In this document: piece after piece, positions 35,163 to 43,553 of the stretch
Position numbering within the stretch: the first letter of the stretch is position 1
Layout of the letters: every line of letters starts with the position of its first letter
Source of the DNA: JAPPHA01 sp965220985
Lineage (GTDB): Bacteria; Pseudomonadota; Alphaproteobacteria; Rhodobacterales; Rhodobacteraceae
Assembly: GCA_965220985.1 (NCBI GenBank)
Contig: OZ244854.1
Location: 3,596,001-3,660,000 of the forward strand
Length of the DNA: 64,000 nucleotides
Direction: 5' to 3'
Notes under the pieces: generated by a model
The model's input: the letters and a program-made list of their open reading frames with translations, nothing else
Database searches by the model: none
What the model was told of the DNA's origin: nothing
Position numbers and translations under genes: made by a program

Positions 35163-36640
35163 CCACCGCCCGCGATATTGATGGTCACGCATTTGCGGTA
35201 GGTATAGGCCTCCAGCGCACCTTCGATGGAATACTCGCTGCCCGTCCCGGATTGCTTGGTCCCGCCATACGACATGCCCGGGATTTGCCCACCGCCCTGG
35301 TTGACCTGGATCCAGCCGGCATCGATGGCGCGGGTCAACCGGGTGATTCGGCTGATGTCATGGGTGAAGAGGAAGGCGGCGAGTCCGTAATGGGTATCGT
35401 TCGCCATGGCGATGACCTCTTCCTCGGTTTCGAACGGAATCGCGACCATGACGGGACCGAACACCTCCTCTCGCGCGATCCGCCAGGAATTGTCGATTCC
35501 TGTGAGGATCGTGGGATTGGGAAAGAAGCCTGAAGGATCCTCCGCCGGAGTCTCGCCGATCATGAAGGTTGCGCCTTCTGCCTCGGCCTCGGCCACATAG
35601 GCACGAATTTCGCCGTAACGCTCGGCGTTGACCACCGCACCCATGTCCACTTGCGGATCCAACGCATCGCCCACTTTCAGGGCAGCGGATTTCTCGGCCA
35701 CTTTCGGCATCAGTTCGCCCCAGATCGCGCGATGAACGAAGAGCCGCGATCCGGCGGTGCAACTCTGCCCCTGCCGGCCGAACCGCATGGCATTGACGAC
35801 CTGCTGCGCGGTTTCGTCCAGCCGCCCGTCGGAAATCGCTTCAGGAAACACGATGGTGGGCGACTTGCCGCCCAGTTCCAGCGTCAGCTTGGCGATGCGG
35901 TCGGCTGTGGCATGCCCGATCATCCGACCCACTTCGGAGGAGCCGGTAAACGACACCTTGTCGACGCCGGAATGGTTGACCAGTGCTGCGCCCGCCTCTT
36001 CGCCCAGACCGGTGACGACGTTGAACACGCCCGGCGGGAACAGCCCGTCGGCCAGTTCTGCCAGTCTCAGGACAGCCAGAGGCGCGTCCTCGGCGGGTTT
36101 CAGGACCAGGCAGTTTCCTGTCGCCAGCGCCATGGAGATCTTGACCGCACTCAATTGCAGGGGCGAGTTCCAAGGGATGATGGATCCGACAACCCCGTGC
36201 GGTTCGCGGGTGGAATAGCTGAACAGGCCGGGACCCAGCGGCAGGGTTTCACCCTTCTGCTCGACCGCAACGCCGCCATAGTATCTCAGTACACCTGCCG
36301 CACCTGCGGCCTCGCCGCGGGACTGCGTCTTGATAGCGTTTCCGCTCTCGGCCGCCAGGACCCGGGCGACCACTTCGGCGTTTTCTTCAAGCCTGCGGCC
36401 AAGTTCGGACAGCAACTTGCCCCGCTCGCTGGCTGCCTGCGCCCGCCAGTCAGGCAGCGCTGCACGGGCTGCCGCCACCGCCATGCCGATCTCGACGCCT
36501 GTGCCGCGCCCGATTTCGCAAATCGGGCTGCGCCGCGACGGATTTTCGACGGTGAGACGTCCTTGGGGCCAGTGCCAAGCCCCGTTGACATAGCTTCCGG
36601 CCAGCCCGGCTTCGGGCAGCTTGTAATCGAGCAGCGCCAT
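35159..36640 (-). CDS. NAD(P)-dependent aldehyde dehydrogenase
   Basis: 493 residues of the ALDH superfamily. The catalytic Cys is in FGRQGQSCTAGSR, the general-base Glu in LTLELGGKSP, the NAD-binding SFTGSSEVGR loop is present, and the oxidant-site PWNSPL segment is intact. It oxidises a semialdehyde to a carboxylate. It starts two bases after the hydroxyacid dehydrogenase stop, so the pair probably acts in sequence (alcohol to semialdehyde to acid). The substrate cannot be named from sequence alone. Confidence 0.88.
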   Translation of the reverse strand: MALLDYKLPEAGLAGSYVNGAWHWPQGRLTVENPSRRSPICEIGRGTGVEIGMAVAAARAALPDWRAQAASERGKLLSELGRRLEENAEVVARVLAAESGNAIKTQSRGEAAGAAGVLRYYGGVAVEQKGETLPLGPGLFSYSTREPHGVVGSIIPWNSPLQLSAVKISMALATGNCLVLKPAEDAPLAVLRLAELADGLFPPGVFNVVTGLGEEAGAALVNHSGVDKVSFTGSSEVGRMIGHATADRIAKLTLELGGKSPTIVFPEAISDGRLDETAQQVVNAMRFGRQGQSCTAGSRLFVHRAIWGELMPKVAEKSAALKVGDALDPQVDMGAVVNAERYGEIRAYVAEAEAEGATFMIGETPAEDPSGFFPNPTILTGIDNSWRIAREEVFGPVMVAIPFETEEEVIAMANDTHYGLAAFLFTHDISRITRLTRAIDAGWIQVNQGGGQIPGMSYGGTKQSGTGSEYSIEGALEAYTYRKCVTINIAGGG

Positions 36641-36642
36641 GG

Positions 36643-37536
36643 TCAGCTGTCCTCAATCTTTCGCAGTTGCGTGTAGAAGGACGAAAAGTCGAGCGTTCCG
36701 CCGGTGGCTTCGGCGAAGTCCGTGAAGGCACGGGCGGCAGCGGCGCCAAAAGGCGTCGGCTGACCGCTGACCTGCGATGCGGATTGTGCAAGCCTCAGAT
36801 CCTTGGCCATCAGCCGCGCAGCAAAGCCCGGCGCATAGCCGTTGGATGAAGGCGCTTCTGGCACCACGCCCGGCACCGGGCAGCGGTTTTCCAGGGTCCA
36901 GCTCTGGGCGGCCGCACCTGTGCAGAGATCATGGAACTGGTGCGGATCGAGCCCGAGCGCCTCGGCCAGTGCAAAACCCTCCAGCACGGCCATGGCGGTG
37001 ATGCCGCAAATCATGTTGTGACAGGCTTTCGCCGCCTGCCCCGACCCCGGCGGGCCGAAATGAGTCACTTTCCTGCCCAGCACCTCGAGCACCGGCCGCG
37101 CGGCGGCGACATCCGAATCCGCGCCGCCGACCATCAGACTCAACCCGCCGGACCCGGCCGCTTCTGGCCCGCCCGAGACGGGAGCGTCGATCTGGGCGAA
37201 TCCATTGTCGCGCGCCATTCGGTTGATTGCCTGCGCGGTTTCCACGTCGATGGTGGAACAATCGATCAGTACCGTGCCACTGCTCGCCTTGGGCAGGATG
37301 ACGCGGTCGTAGACCTCGCGCACATGAGTCCCTTCGGGCAGCATGGTCACGATGGTGCTGGCCGACGACAGATCCGCAACCTTCGGGACCACGGCCCTTG
37401 GCCAACGCGCGGCGGCCTCCAGGTCATTGTCCACCCCCAGCACGTCGAAGCCCGAGGCCGACAGATGCCGCGCCATCGGCGCCCCCATTGCGCCCAGACC
37501 GATGACTGCAATCTTGTCGCGTTCAGACCCGGCCAT
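36643..37536 (-). CDS. 3-hydroxyisobutyrate dehydrogenase-family protein
   Basis: 297 residues of the beta-hydroxyacid dehydrogenase family. The Rossmann motif is VIGLGAMGAPMA, the substrate loop DAPVSGGPEAA, and the catalytic lysine lies in GSGQAAKACHNMI. It oxidises a hydroxyacid to a semialdehyde with NAD(P). AAGGAGG is six bases upstream of the ATG, within a short upstream reading frame that looks like an aminotransferase remnant. The following aldehyde dehydrogenase is closely spaced. Confidence 0.87.
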   Translation of the reverse strand: MAGSERDKIAVIGLGAMGAPMARHLSASGFDVLGVDNDLEAAARWPRAVVPKVADLSSASTIVTMLPEGTHVREVYDRVILPKASSGTVLIDCSTIDVETAQAINRMARDNGFAQIDAPVSGGPEAAGSGGLSLMVGGADSDVAAARPVLEVLGRKVTHFGPPGSGQAAKACHNMICGITAMAVLEGFALAEALGLDPHQFHDLCTGAAAQSWTLENRCPVPGVVPEAPSSNGYAPGFAARLMAKDLRLAQSASQVSGQPTPFGAAAARAFTDFAEATGGTLDFSSFYTQLRKIEDS

Positions 37537-37669
37537 TCACAACCTCCTTCGCGTCGTCCAGCGCACGATCAATGCGGTCGACAGCAATTTCGGTCTCTCC
37601 TTTGGTGATGGTCATTGGCAAAATGAGACTCTTCCGGTCGCCGGTCGCGTGCTTGACAAAGACTCTCAT
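37523..37669 (-). pseudogene. possible C-terminal remnant of a class III aminotransferase
   Basis: A 48-codon reading frame starting MRVFVKHATGDRKSLIL and containing PMTITKGETEIAVDRIDRAL, which resembles the last 40 residues of class III aminotransferases (the PPLxIT..EID..V.xLxxAL motif). A stop lies two codons before its ATG, so no larger protein is encoded. It overlaps the start of the hydroxyacid dehydrogenase gene by 14 bases. Either it is the stump of a deleted transaminase or a small leader peptide gene; the first is likelier. Confidence 0.4.
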
Positions 37670-37797
37670 GAATCACGCCCCCAGCAATGATTTCTTCCTG
37701 ACAGTTTCACAATTTACCGGATGAAGAACAATCGCCAAGTCCTGTCACCATGTCGAAATCGCTTCGGCTGCGGCCAGCCGGAGTGGAGCAGCCACAT

Positions 37798-39261
37798 CTA
37801 CTGGTCGGAACCGGACAAGACCCGCTTGAGCCTGTTCAACCTGGGGTCACTGTCACCCAGCGCATCCATTTCCGACAGGAGCGTGCGGCGCATGACGGCA
37901 ATCTGCGTCGGGTTTTCTCCCGCCATTGCCAGATTGCGCCGCTCATATGGATCATCAGCAAGATTGTAGAATTCCTCGAACCCATCCGGCTGGATGACAT
38001 ACTTCCAGTCTTCGGCATGAAGACAGCGTTGCAATATGGGGACGTGAAGCCCGTAATGTTCGCTCATCAGATGTTCGCGCGCCGGTGGAGACCCCGCACC
38101 CGTCAAGGCCGCGGCGGCGGACACGCCCTGCATCCGTCGGTCCGTCCGAACCTCGCAGATCTCGTGCAAGGTCGGTGCAATGTCGACGTTGCTGAACAGA
38201 TCTGAACACTGACCCCGCATGATGCCCGGCCCTGCAAAAAACATCGGAATGCGACTGGTTTCTTCGACCAGAAGGCCGCCCTTGTTCATCACCCCGCCGT
38301 TGGAAGCGACGGCATCGCCATGGTCGGCACAAAAGACAATGACCGTGTTCTCCAATTTCCCCGTCGACTCAAGGCAATCGACCAGTCGGACCAACGCCCG
38401 TTCCACGACGATGCAGTGTTCGATCGCCCGCCGTGTCAGGCCCGGCCAGTCCCGACCTTCCGGGGGCAGGTCCTTTTTCCACGCGTCGCGATATTCGGCA
38501 TGGTGGCTTGGGCGGTTCGTCAGATCATGCGTCAGGTTTCCCGATAGCGGCACGTCACCCAGCGGCGAAGCAAAACCTGACGGAATCGTGTAGGGCGGGT
38601 GCGGCCCCCATGTGTCGACGCGAAGACAAAACGGCTCATCGGCTTTCAGTTCTTTCAGCCAGTCTGTCGCCATATTTGCCAGGAAGTGTGCCTCATGCAC
38701 CTCTTCTGGCCCGTGCAAGTTGGCTGAGCCAGCCTCGTAATCGAACCACTTTTCTGCTCGTGTCATGTCGATTCGGTGGCCGCTTCCAAGGCCGGCCTCG
38801 CCCGGGATCTCGGTTACAGCCCAGAGCGGTCCGTCGATCAGGGTTGCAAGATAATCCCGGTATTCCGGCGTCGCATAGGGGTAGCCGTAGCCGGGAAGGG
38901 AGAAGCCTTCGAACCCGAAGTCCGTCGCCGAATTGTCCCTGCACAGGTGCCACTTGCCAAAGAAGCCGCAGCGATACCCGGCGGCAGCGAAATCGTGCTG
39001 GATCATGGCATCACCCGAATCCAGTTCCGCACGCCCGCCAAAACGCCCGTCGTTTTCGGTCAGTCCGTGCGTGTGCGGATAGAGCCCGGTCAGCATGCTG
39101 GCCCGTGCGGGCGAACAGATGGGCAAGACGGTGTGGGCGCGGGTGAACTCGGTTCCAATTCTCCTCAATCGCGCCTGCAACGGGAACAGTTCCGGATCGA
39201 CGCCGCGATTGGCAAAGGCCTGATGATCGGTCACGATCCACAGGACACTCTTGCGGGCCAT
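37798..39261 (-). CDS. sulfatase (formylglycine-dependent, CxPxR type)
   Basis: 487 residues from the ATG at 39261; GAGAGG lies nine bases upstream, whereas a GTG at 39270 is too close to it. The formylglycine motif is Cys49 in PICSPARASMLTGLYPHTHG. Metal ligands are suggested by VLWIVTDHQ near the N-terminus and FCADHGDAVAS in the second half. There is no signal peptide, so it should act in the cytoplasm. It hydrolyses a sulfate ester, or less often a phosphonate or phosphate ester. No sulfatase-maturing enzyme is encoded nearby. The position in the operon suggests removal of sulfate from the amine substrate before demethylation, as with choline-O-sulfate; this is inference. Confidence 0.85.
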   Translation of the reverse strand: MARKSVLWIVTDHQAFANRGVDPELFPLQARLRRIGTEFTRAHTVLPICSPARASMLTGLYPHTHGLTENDGRFGGRAELDSGDAMIQHDFAAAGYRCGFFGKWHLCRDNSATDFGFEGFSLPGYGYPYATPEYRDYLATLIDGPLWAVTEIPGEAGLGSGHRIDMTRAEKWFDYEAGSANLHGPEEVHEAHFLANMATDWLKELKADEPFCLRVDTWGPHPPYTIPSGFASPLGDVPLSGNLTHDLTNRPSHHAEYRDAWKKDLPPEGRDWPGLTRRAIEHCIVVERALVRLVDCLESTGKLENTVIVFCADHGDAVASNGGVMNKGGLLVEETSRIPMFFAGPGIMRGQCSDLFSNVDIAPTLHEICEVRTDRRMQGVSAAAALTGAGSPPAREHLMSEHYGLHVPILQRCLHAEDWKYVIQPDGFEEFYNLADDPYERRNLAMAGENPTQIAVMRRTLLSEMDALGDSDPRLNRLKRVLSGSDQ

Positions 39262-39384
39262 CCTGTTCACCCTCTCATGCGCTGGTTCGCAAGGTCATGG
39301 ACGACACGCAGAGTGGCCGTCGCCGGGGAGCGGGCACGCGCCTTTCGCACAGCAGGTTGCCTGGACGGTGTCCGGTCATCGCCA

Positions 39385-41802
39385 CTACCCTTTCAGACGC
39401 AGGTTGTCCGGATCATAGAACGGCATCGCCGCCACTCTCGCCCGGACCGGTTTTCCCAGTACCTCAATGTCAAAGCAATCGCCCGGCTCAGCCGCGATGC
39501 TCAGATATCCGAGCGCAATACGCTTTCCGATACGATACCCGGTGGTGGCGGAGCTGACGTAGCCTACAGGCCTTCCATCCTTGCAGATCGGGTCAGATGG
39601 CAGCGCATCCGGACCGTGCCCATCGAGAACGAAACCCTTGAAGTGAAAAGATCTTGGCTGATCTGCCTGAATCAGAAATGCATCGCGCCCGACAAAGTCC
39701 GGTTTCTCGCGACTGACAAACCGGTCCAGTCCCGCATCGAAGGCCGTGTATTCGATCCCGAAATCCGCACCCCAGCCATGGTATCCCTTTTCGATCCGCA
39801 TGACGTTCAACGCATAGGACCCGAATTCCACCATGCCGTTGTCCGCGCCCTCCTCCGTGATCGCCTCATGGACATGCACCAGATCGGCGCCGCGCATGTG
39901 CAGTTCCCATCCCAACTCGCCGACATATGACACGCGCATGGCAATGACGGGTGCCCCGGCGATGGTAACTCTGCGCACCGACAACCACGGCGCGGCATCT
40001 CTTGACAGGTCGGAGTTGGTCAACGGTTGCAACACGGCACGCGACTTAGGACCCATCACCATGAGTGCCGCATCGAACTCGGATCCGAGCCGCAATGTCA
40101 CGCCGTTCTTAGGCAGAAATCGCGACAACCAGTCGAAATCGCGTTGATCGGCAAGGGTCGGACCGCAAAGCAGGTATCTGTCCTCCTCAAGACGCGCGAT
40201 TGTCGCCTCTGACCAGATCCTGCCCTTGGGAGTGAGCATGTAGCTCAGCTTGATGCGGCCCGGGTTGGGCATTGCACCGCAAAAGACATGATCAAGGAAA
40301 TCCGTTGCCCCCGGCCCTTCGACCTCGAACCGGGTGAAGCCGCCGTGATCCATCACGCCGACAACGTCGCGCACGGCTTCGCACTCGGCCCGCACCGCTT
40401 CATGCCAGGCCTCGTGATGAAAGCTGAGCGCTCCATCGTCCTTGACAGCCTCCGTTTCAAACCAGAACGCCCGTTCCCATCCCGCGATCTGACCAAATAC
40501 CGCGCCCCTCGCCTTCAGCCGGTCGTGGAGCGGTGTGCGCTGCACCGGGCGGCCAGATTTCCATAACCGATGCGGATAGGGGATGGCGTACTGGTGTTCG
40601 TAGAGTTCGCAGGCGCGCTGGACGGCATAGTCAAATGTCGCCCAACTCTCGCCAAACCGGCGCGGGTCCCAAAACGACATGTCCCATTCGGTTTCGCCTT
40701 CGGTAATCCACTCGCTCAGCGTCTTCCCTGCTGCCGCCGAATGGGTGATGCCCACCTGGAATGAACAGGCGTGATAGAAATTCGGCAATCCGAAGGCCGG
40801 TCCGCACAATGGCGCACCGTCGGGGCTGTACGGGACCGGACCGTTGACGAAACGGTTGACGCCAGCCTGGCCCAGCAAGGGCACGTGCACCAGCGCTGCC
40901 TCCAGAATCTCGGCGATGTCATCGACACTGTCAGGGAAAAGCTGGTTGGCGAAGTCCGCGGGCATCCCGTCGAGCCAGACCGGGCGGCCTTCGTGCCCGT
41001 ATGAACCCAACACAAACCCGTTCCGTTCGCGGCGCAGGTAATACATGATGTCGGGGTCGCGGATCAGCGGAAAGCTGTCGGGGTTGGCTTCAAGTTCGGC
41101 CAGGCTCTCAGTGACGAGGTACTGGTGTTCCAGCGTCACGACGGGCAGTCTTTGCCCCACCATCTTGCCCACCTCGCGACCGTGGTAGCCGCTGGCGTTG
41201 ATGACGATTTCGGCCGTCACGTTTCCCTTGTCGGTCATCACTTGCCATTCGCCGGACGGGCGGCGCGTGATGGCTGTCACGGTTGTGAACCGGGCTATCT
41301 GCGCACCCAAATCCCGCGCGCCCTTGGCCAGGGCCATGGTCAACTGGCTGGGGTCGACGTCTCCTTCGTAAGGGTCGTGAATCCCGCCAATGATGCCATC
41401 GCCAGAGCTGAAATAGGGATGCATCGCGTCCATTTCGCCCGGCGTGAGCATCGCCATGTCAAAACCGAGTCCCTTGGACACACCGACGAGATGGCGGAAG
41501 AGATCCATCCGTTCTTCGGTATGGGCAGGCCAGAACGCCCCGGTGTGGCGATAGGTGATCGGGTAGTCGACCTTTTCCGCCAAGTCCTTGTAAAGCCGCC
41601 AGGCATAGTTGCCGGCACGCATTCCGCTCCAGGAATTGGCATAGGTGGGGATGTTGCCTGCTGCATGCCAGGTCGACCCGCTGGTCAGTTCGTTCTTTTC
41701 GACGAGCAGCGTGTCGGTCACGCCCGCCATTGCCAGATGATAGAGCGTCGAGACGCCGACTGCACCGCCGCCGACAATCACGACTGTCGCATGGGACTTC
41801 AT
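39385..41802 (-). CDS. FAD-dependent demethylase with GcvT domain (dimethylglycine/sarcosine dehydrogenase family)
   Basis: 805 residues from the ATG at 41802. The N-terminal FAD-binding DAO domain starts with VVIVGGGAVGVSTLYHLAMAG, and GSTWHAAGN is the usual second FAD contact. The C-terminal half (from about 420) is an aminomethyltransferase/GcvT-like domain with KLSYMLTPKGRIWSEATI and RVSYVGELGWELH, and a GcvT C-terminal barrel. Such enzymes oxidise N-methyl groups and pass formaldehyde-level carbon to tetrahydrofolate. It lies four bases after the mttB-like stop, which strongly suggests a paired demethylation pathway. The substrate (dimethylglycine, sarcosine or another methylamine) is not determined. 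Confidence 0.88.
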   Translation of the reverse strand: MKSHATVVIVGGGAVGVSTLYHLAMAGVTDTLLVEKNELTSGSTWHAAGNIPTYANSWSGMRAGNYAWRLYKDLAEKVDYPITYRHTGAFWPAHTEERMDLFRHLVGVSKGLGFDMAMLTPGEMDAMHPYFSSGDGIIGGIHDPYEGDVDPSQLTMALAKGARDLGAQIARFTTVTAITRRPSGEWQVMTDKGNVTAEIVINASGYHGREVGKMVGQRLPVVTLEHQYLVTESLAELEANPDSFPLIRDPDIMYYLRRERNGFVLGSYGHEGRPVWLDGMPADFANQLFPDSVDDIAEILEAALVHVPLLGQAGVNRFVNGPVPYSPDGAPLCGPAFGLPNFYHACSFQVGITHSAAAGKTLSEWITEGETEWDMSFWDPRRFGESWATFDYAVQRACELYEHQYAIPYPHRLWKSGRPVQRTPLHDRLKARGAVFGQIAGWERAFWFETEAVKDDGALSFHHEAWHEAVRAECEAVRDVVGVMDHGGFTRFEVEGPGATDFLDHVFCGAMPNPGRIKLSYMLTPKGRIWSEATIARLEEDRYLLCGPTLADQRDFDWLSRFLPKNGVTLRLGSEFDAALMVMGPKSRAVLQPLTNSDLSRDAAPWLSVRRVTIAGAPVIAMRVSYVGELGWELHMRGADLVHVHEAITEEGADNGMVEFGSYALNVMRIEKGYHGWGADFGIEYTAFDAGLDRFVSREKPDFVGRDAFLIQADQPRSFHFKGFVLDGHGPDALPSDPICKDGRPVGYVSSATTGYRIGKRIALGYLSIAAEPGDCFDIEVLGKPVRARVAAMPFYDPDNLRLKG

Positions 41803-41806
41803 CGGG

Positions 41807-43312
41807 TCAGGTGTTCGTCGATTCGGGCAAGTGGATCGGCAACCACGCACGGATTGCGGCCTCGATATCGGCTGGCAGGTGCACGGGCGGCGGCATCGCC
41901 TCGATTTCGTCGACACGGGTGCGGGCCCGGTCCCAAACGGTCAGCGCCCCGGCCCGAAGCCAGTCGCTGACGCTTTGCCGGTCGCCAAGTTCCGGATAGA
42001 CATATTCCTTGGTCATCAAGTCCAGCGTCTGCGCCGTTCCAAGGTAATGACCATCGCCGGTCACGACCTGGTCCATCATGTCCAGATCAATTGCCCCTTC
42101 GAACATCTCCACTCCCCGGACCGATCGCAGGATCGCTCCGCACATGTCATTGTCGATCACCAGCGCCTCCTTGCTGGCGGCCATGATTGACCCGAGCATG
42201 CCGACGCTGAGGTTGATCATGTCCGCCCCGGCCTGGGCGGCGAGTGCGACGGTGTAACCCTTTTCGTACCCAGCTTGCGCGTCCGCAACCTTTGCGTCGG
42301 TCATTCCCGCCGAAACGGTGGAGGGCAGGCCAAGCGCCAGCAAAAGCTGTGCTGCGGCGGCATTCGCCACCGCCGCCTCCCCCGAGCCACCTGTCATGGC
42401 ACCGGTGCGCAGGTCGGAAATGAAGGGCATGAAGGCCAAGATGCACGGGAATCCCGGCTGCATCATGTTGACAAGCGCCAGACCCGCGAGGGACTCCGCG
42501 AGCCCTTGCGCCAGCGCCCCAGCCAGCGAGGCCGGGCTTGTCGCGCCAGCCTGTGCTGCAGAACATATTTGCAGAGGCATTCCCAGCCGGACGCATTGGG
42601 CCATGACACCGCATGCCTCTTCGGCCAACGTCAGCGGTGGCACGACATGGCAAACCGAGGCGAAACAGAAAGGTTGCGAGGCGAAGGACTTATTGCCGAG
42701 TGCAGCATCCAGCATTTCGACCACCGGGGCCACATTGGCAGGTTCGAAAAAGCTGGTGCCAATCGGCTTCGAGGTTGCCTTCATCGCCGCAAAGGCGGTG
42801 TTGATGTCCAGGGTCAGCGGGTCGCTCATGTCCCGCGCCACAACGGGCCGCAGGGAATAGTGGATCGCGTCGCATGCATCAACGACACGCATCAGCCCGA
42901 AGAGATCGCCGAGCGTGCTGTCGCGAAAAACACGTCCGTCGCTCTCCAGCACCTGAACCGCAGCGCCGCCGGTGCCGATGTGCACACGCCCGCCTCCCAC
43001 CTCGATGCCGCGACGTGCGTCGAACCCGGGCAGTTCCACCCGTTTGCAGGCACCGGCAATTGCATCTTCGATCAGCGCGCGTGAAAACCTCAACCGCCCG
43101 TCGCCCCGGTCCGTCGCACCACCGGCAAGCGCCAAACTGCGAATGTCCGGGGTTGCCCCGGCCATGCCAATCCGATCCAGAATGGCGAAGGCCGTGTCTG
43201 CAATGTGCGCTTCCGCCGCTTTGGTCAGGGGCCGAAAACGACCGCCTACAGGCGGCTGCACAGGTTGGGCGGAAACGTTTGCAGTTCCCCGTCCTGATCG
43301 TGTTCGGCGCAT
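41807..43312 (-). CDS. MttB-family (non-pyrrolysine) corrinoid methyltransferase-like protein
   Basis: 501 residues from the ATG at 43312 with GGGGAG upstream. It belongs to the trimethylamine methyltransferase (MttB) superfamily; there is no in-frame amber codon, so it is the non-pyrrolysine type, relatives of which use glycine betaine, proline betaine or carnitine. Conserved stretches include KPIGTSFFEPANV, MTGGSGEAAVANAAAAQL and the region NLSVGMLGSIMAASKEALVIDNDM. No corrinoid protein or activase gene is nearby, so the methyl acceptor is unclear. As first gene of the operon it should set the substrate class: a quaternary or tertiary amine. Part of this gene is repeated downstream. Confidence 0.85.
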   Translation of the reverse strand: MRRTRSGRGTANVSAQPVQPPVGGRFRPLTKAAEAHIADTAFAILDRIGMAGATPDIRSLALAGGATDRGDGRLRFSRALIEDAIAGACKRVELPGFDARRGIEVGGGRVHIGTGGAAVQVLESDGRVFRDSTLGDLFGLMRVVDACDAIHYSLRPVVARDMSDPLTLDINTAFAAMKATSKPIGTSFFEPANVAPVVEMLDAALGNKSFASQPFCFASVCHVVPPLTLAEEACGVMAQCVRLGMPLQICSAAQAGATSPASLAGALAQGLAESLAGLALVNMMQPGFPCILAFMPFISDLRTGAMTGGSGEAAVANAAAAQLLLALGLPSTVSAGMTDAKVADAQAGYEKGYTVALAAQAGADMINLSVGMLGSIMAASKEALVIDNDMCGAILRSVRGVEMFEGAIDLDMMDQVVTGDGHYLGTAQTLDLMTKEYVYPELGDRQSVSDWLRAGALTVWDRARTRVDEIEAMPPPVHLPADIEAAIRAWLPIHLPESTNT

Positions 43313-43553
43313 GGGCGATACACTCCCCGCGTTGGTTTTGTCGGCGGATTTTCGTCCAGATCTCAAACAGATCCAATCGCCCTTTTGACATTCCCCGATT
43401 GGACTCCGAAGCGCAACGCATGGATACGCGACATGATGCTTGCCGCAACATATTGCCGGTACAGGTCCAATGCGCAATGCGGTTTGTATTCGGTCTTGAT
43501 GTGTCGGATAACTGGCTGACCAGCATGACCGCGTTCATCCGATGAGGTCACAA
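43313..43553. promoter_or_regulatory. divergent region between mttB and the first AAA-ATPase gene
   Basis: 241 bases without a gene. It is repeated as 46260-46500 with only a few differences in the stretch compared by eye. It must carry the promoter of the catabolic operon and of the ATPase gene; TTTTGACATTC around 43383 is a possible -35 element for the plus strand. Confidence 0.4.

Noticed and set aside
41807..43312. Pyrrolysine-type MttB
   Set aside because: No in-frame amber codon occurs in the gene, and no pyl genes are in the window.
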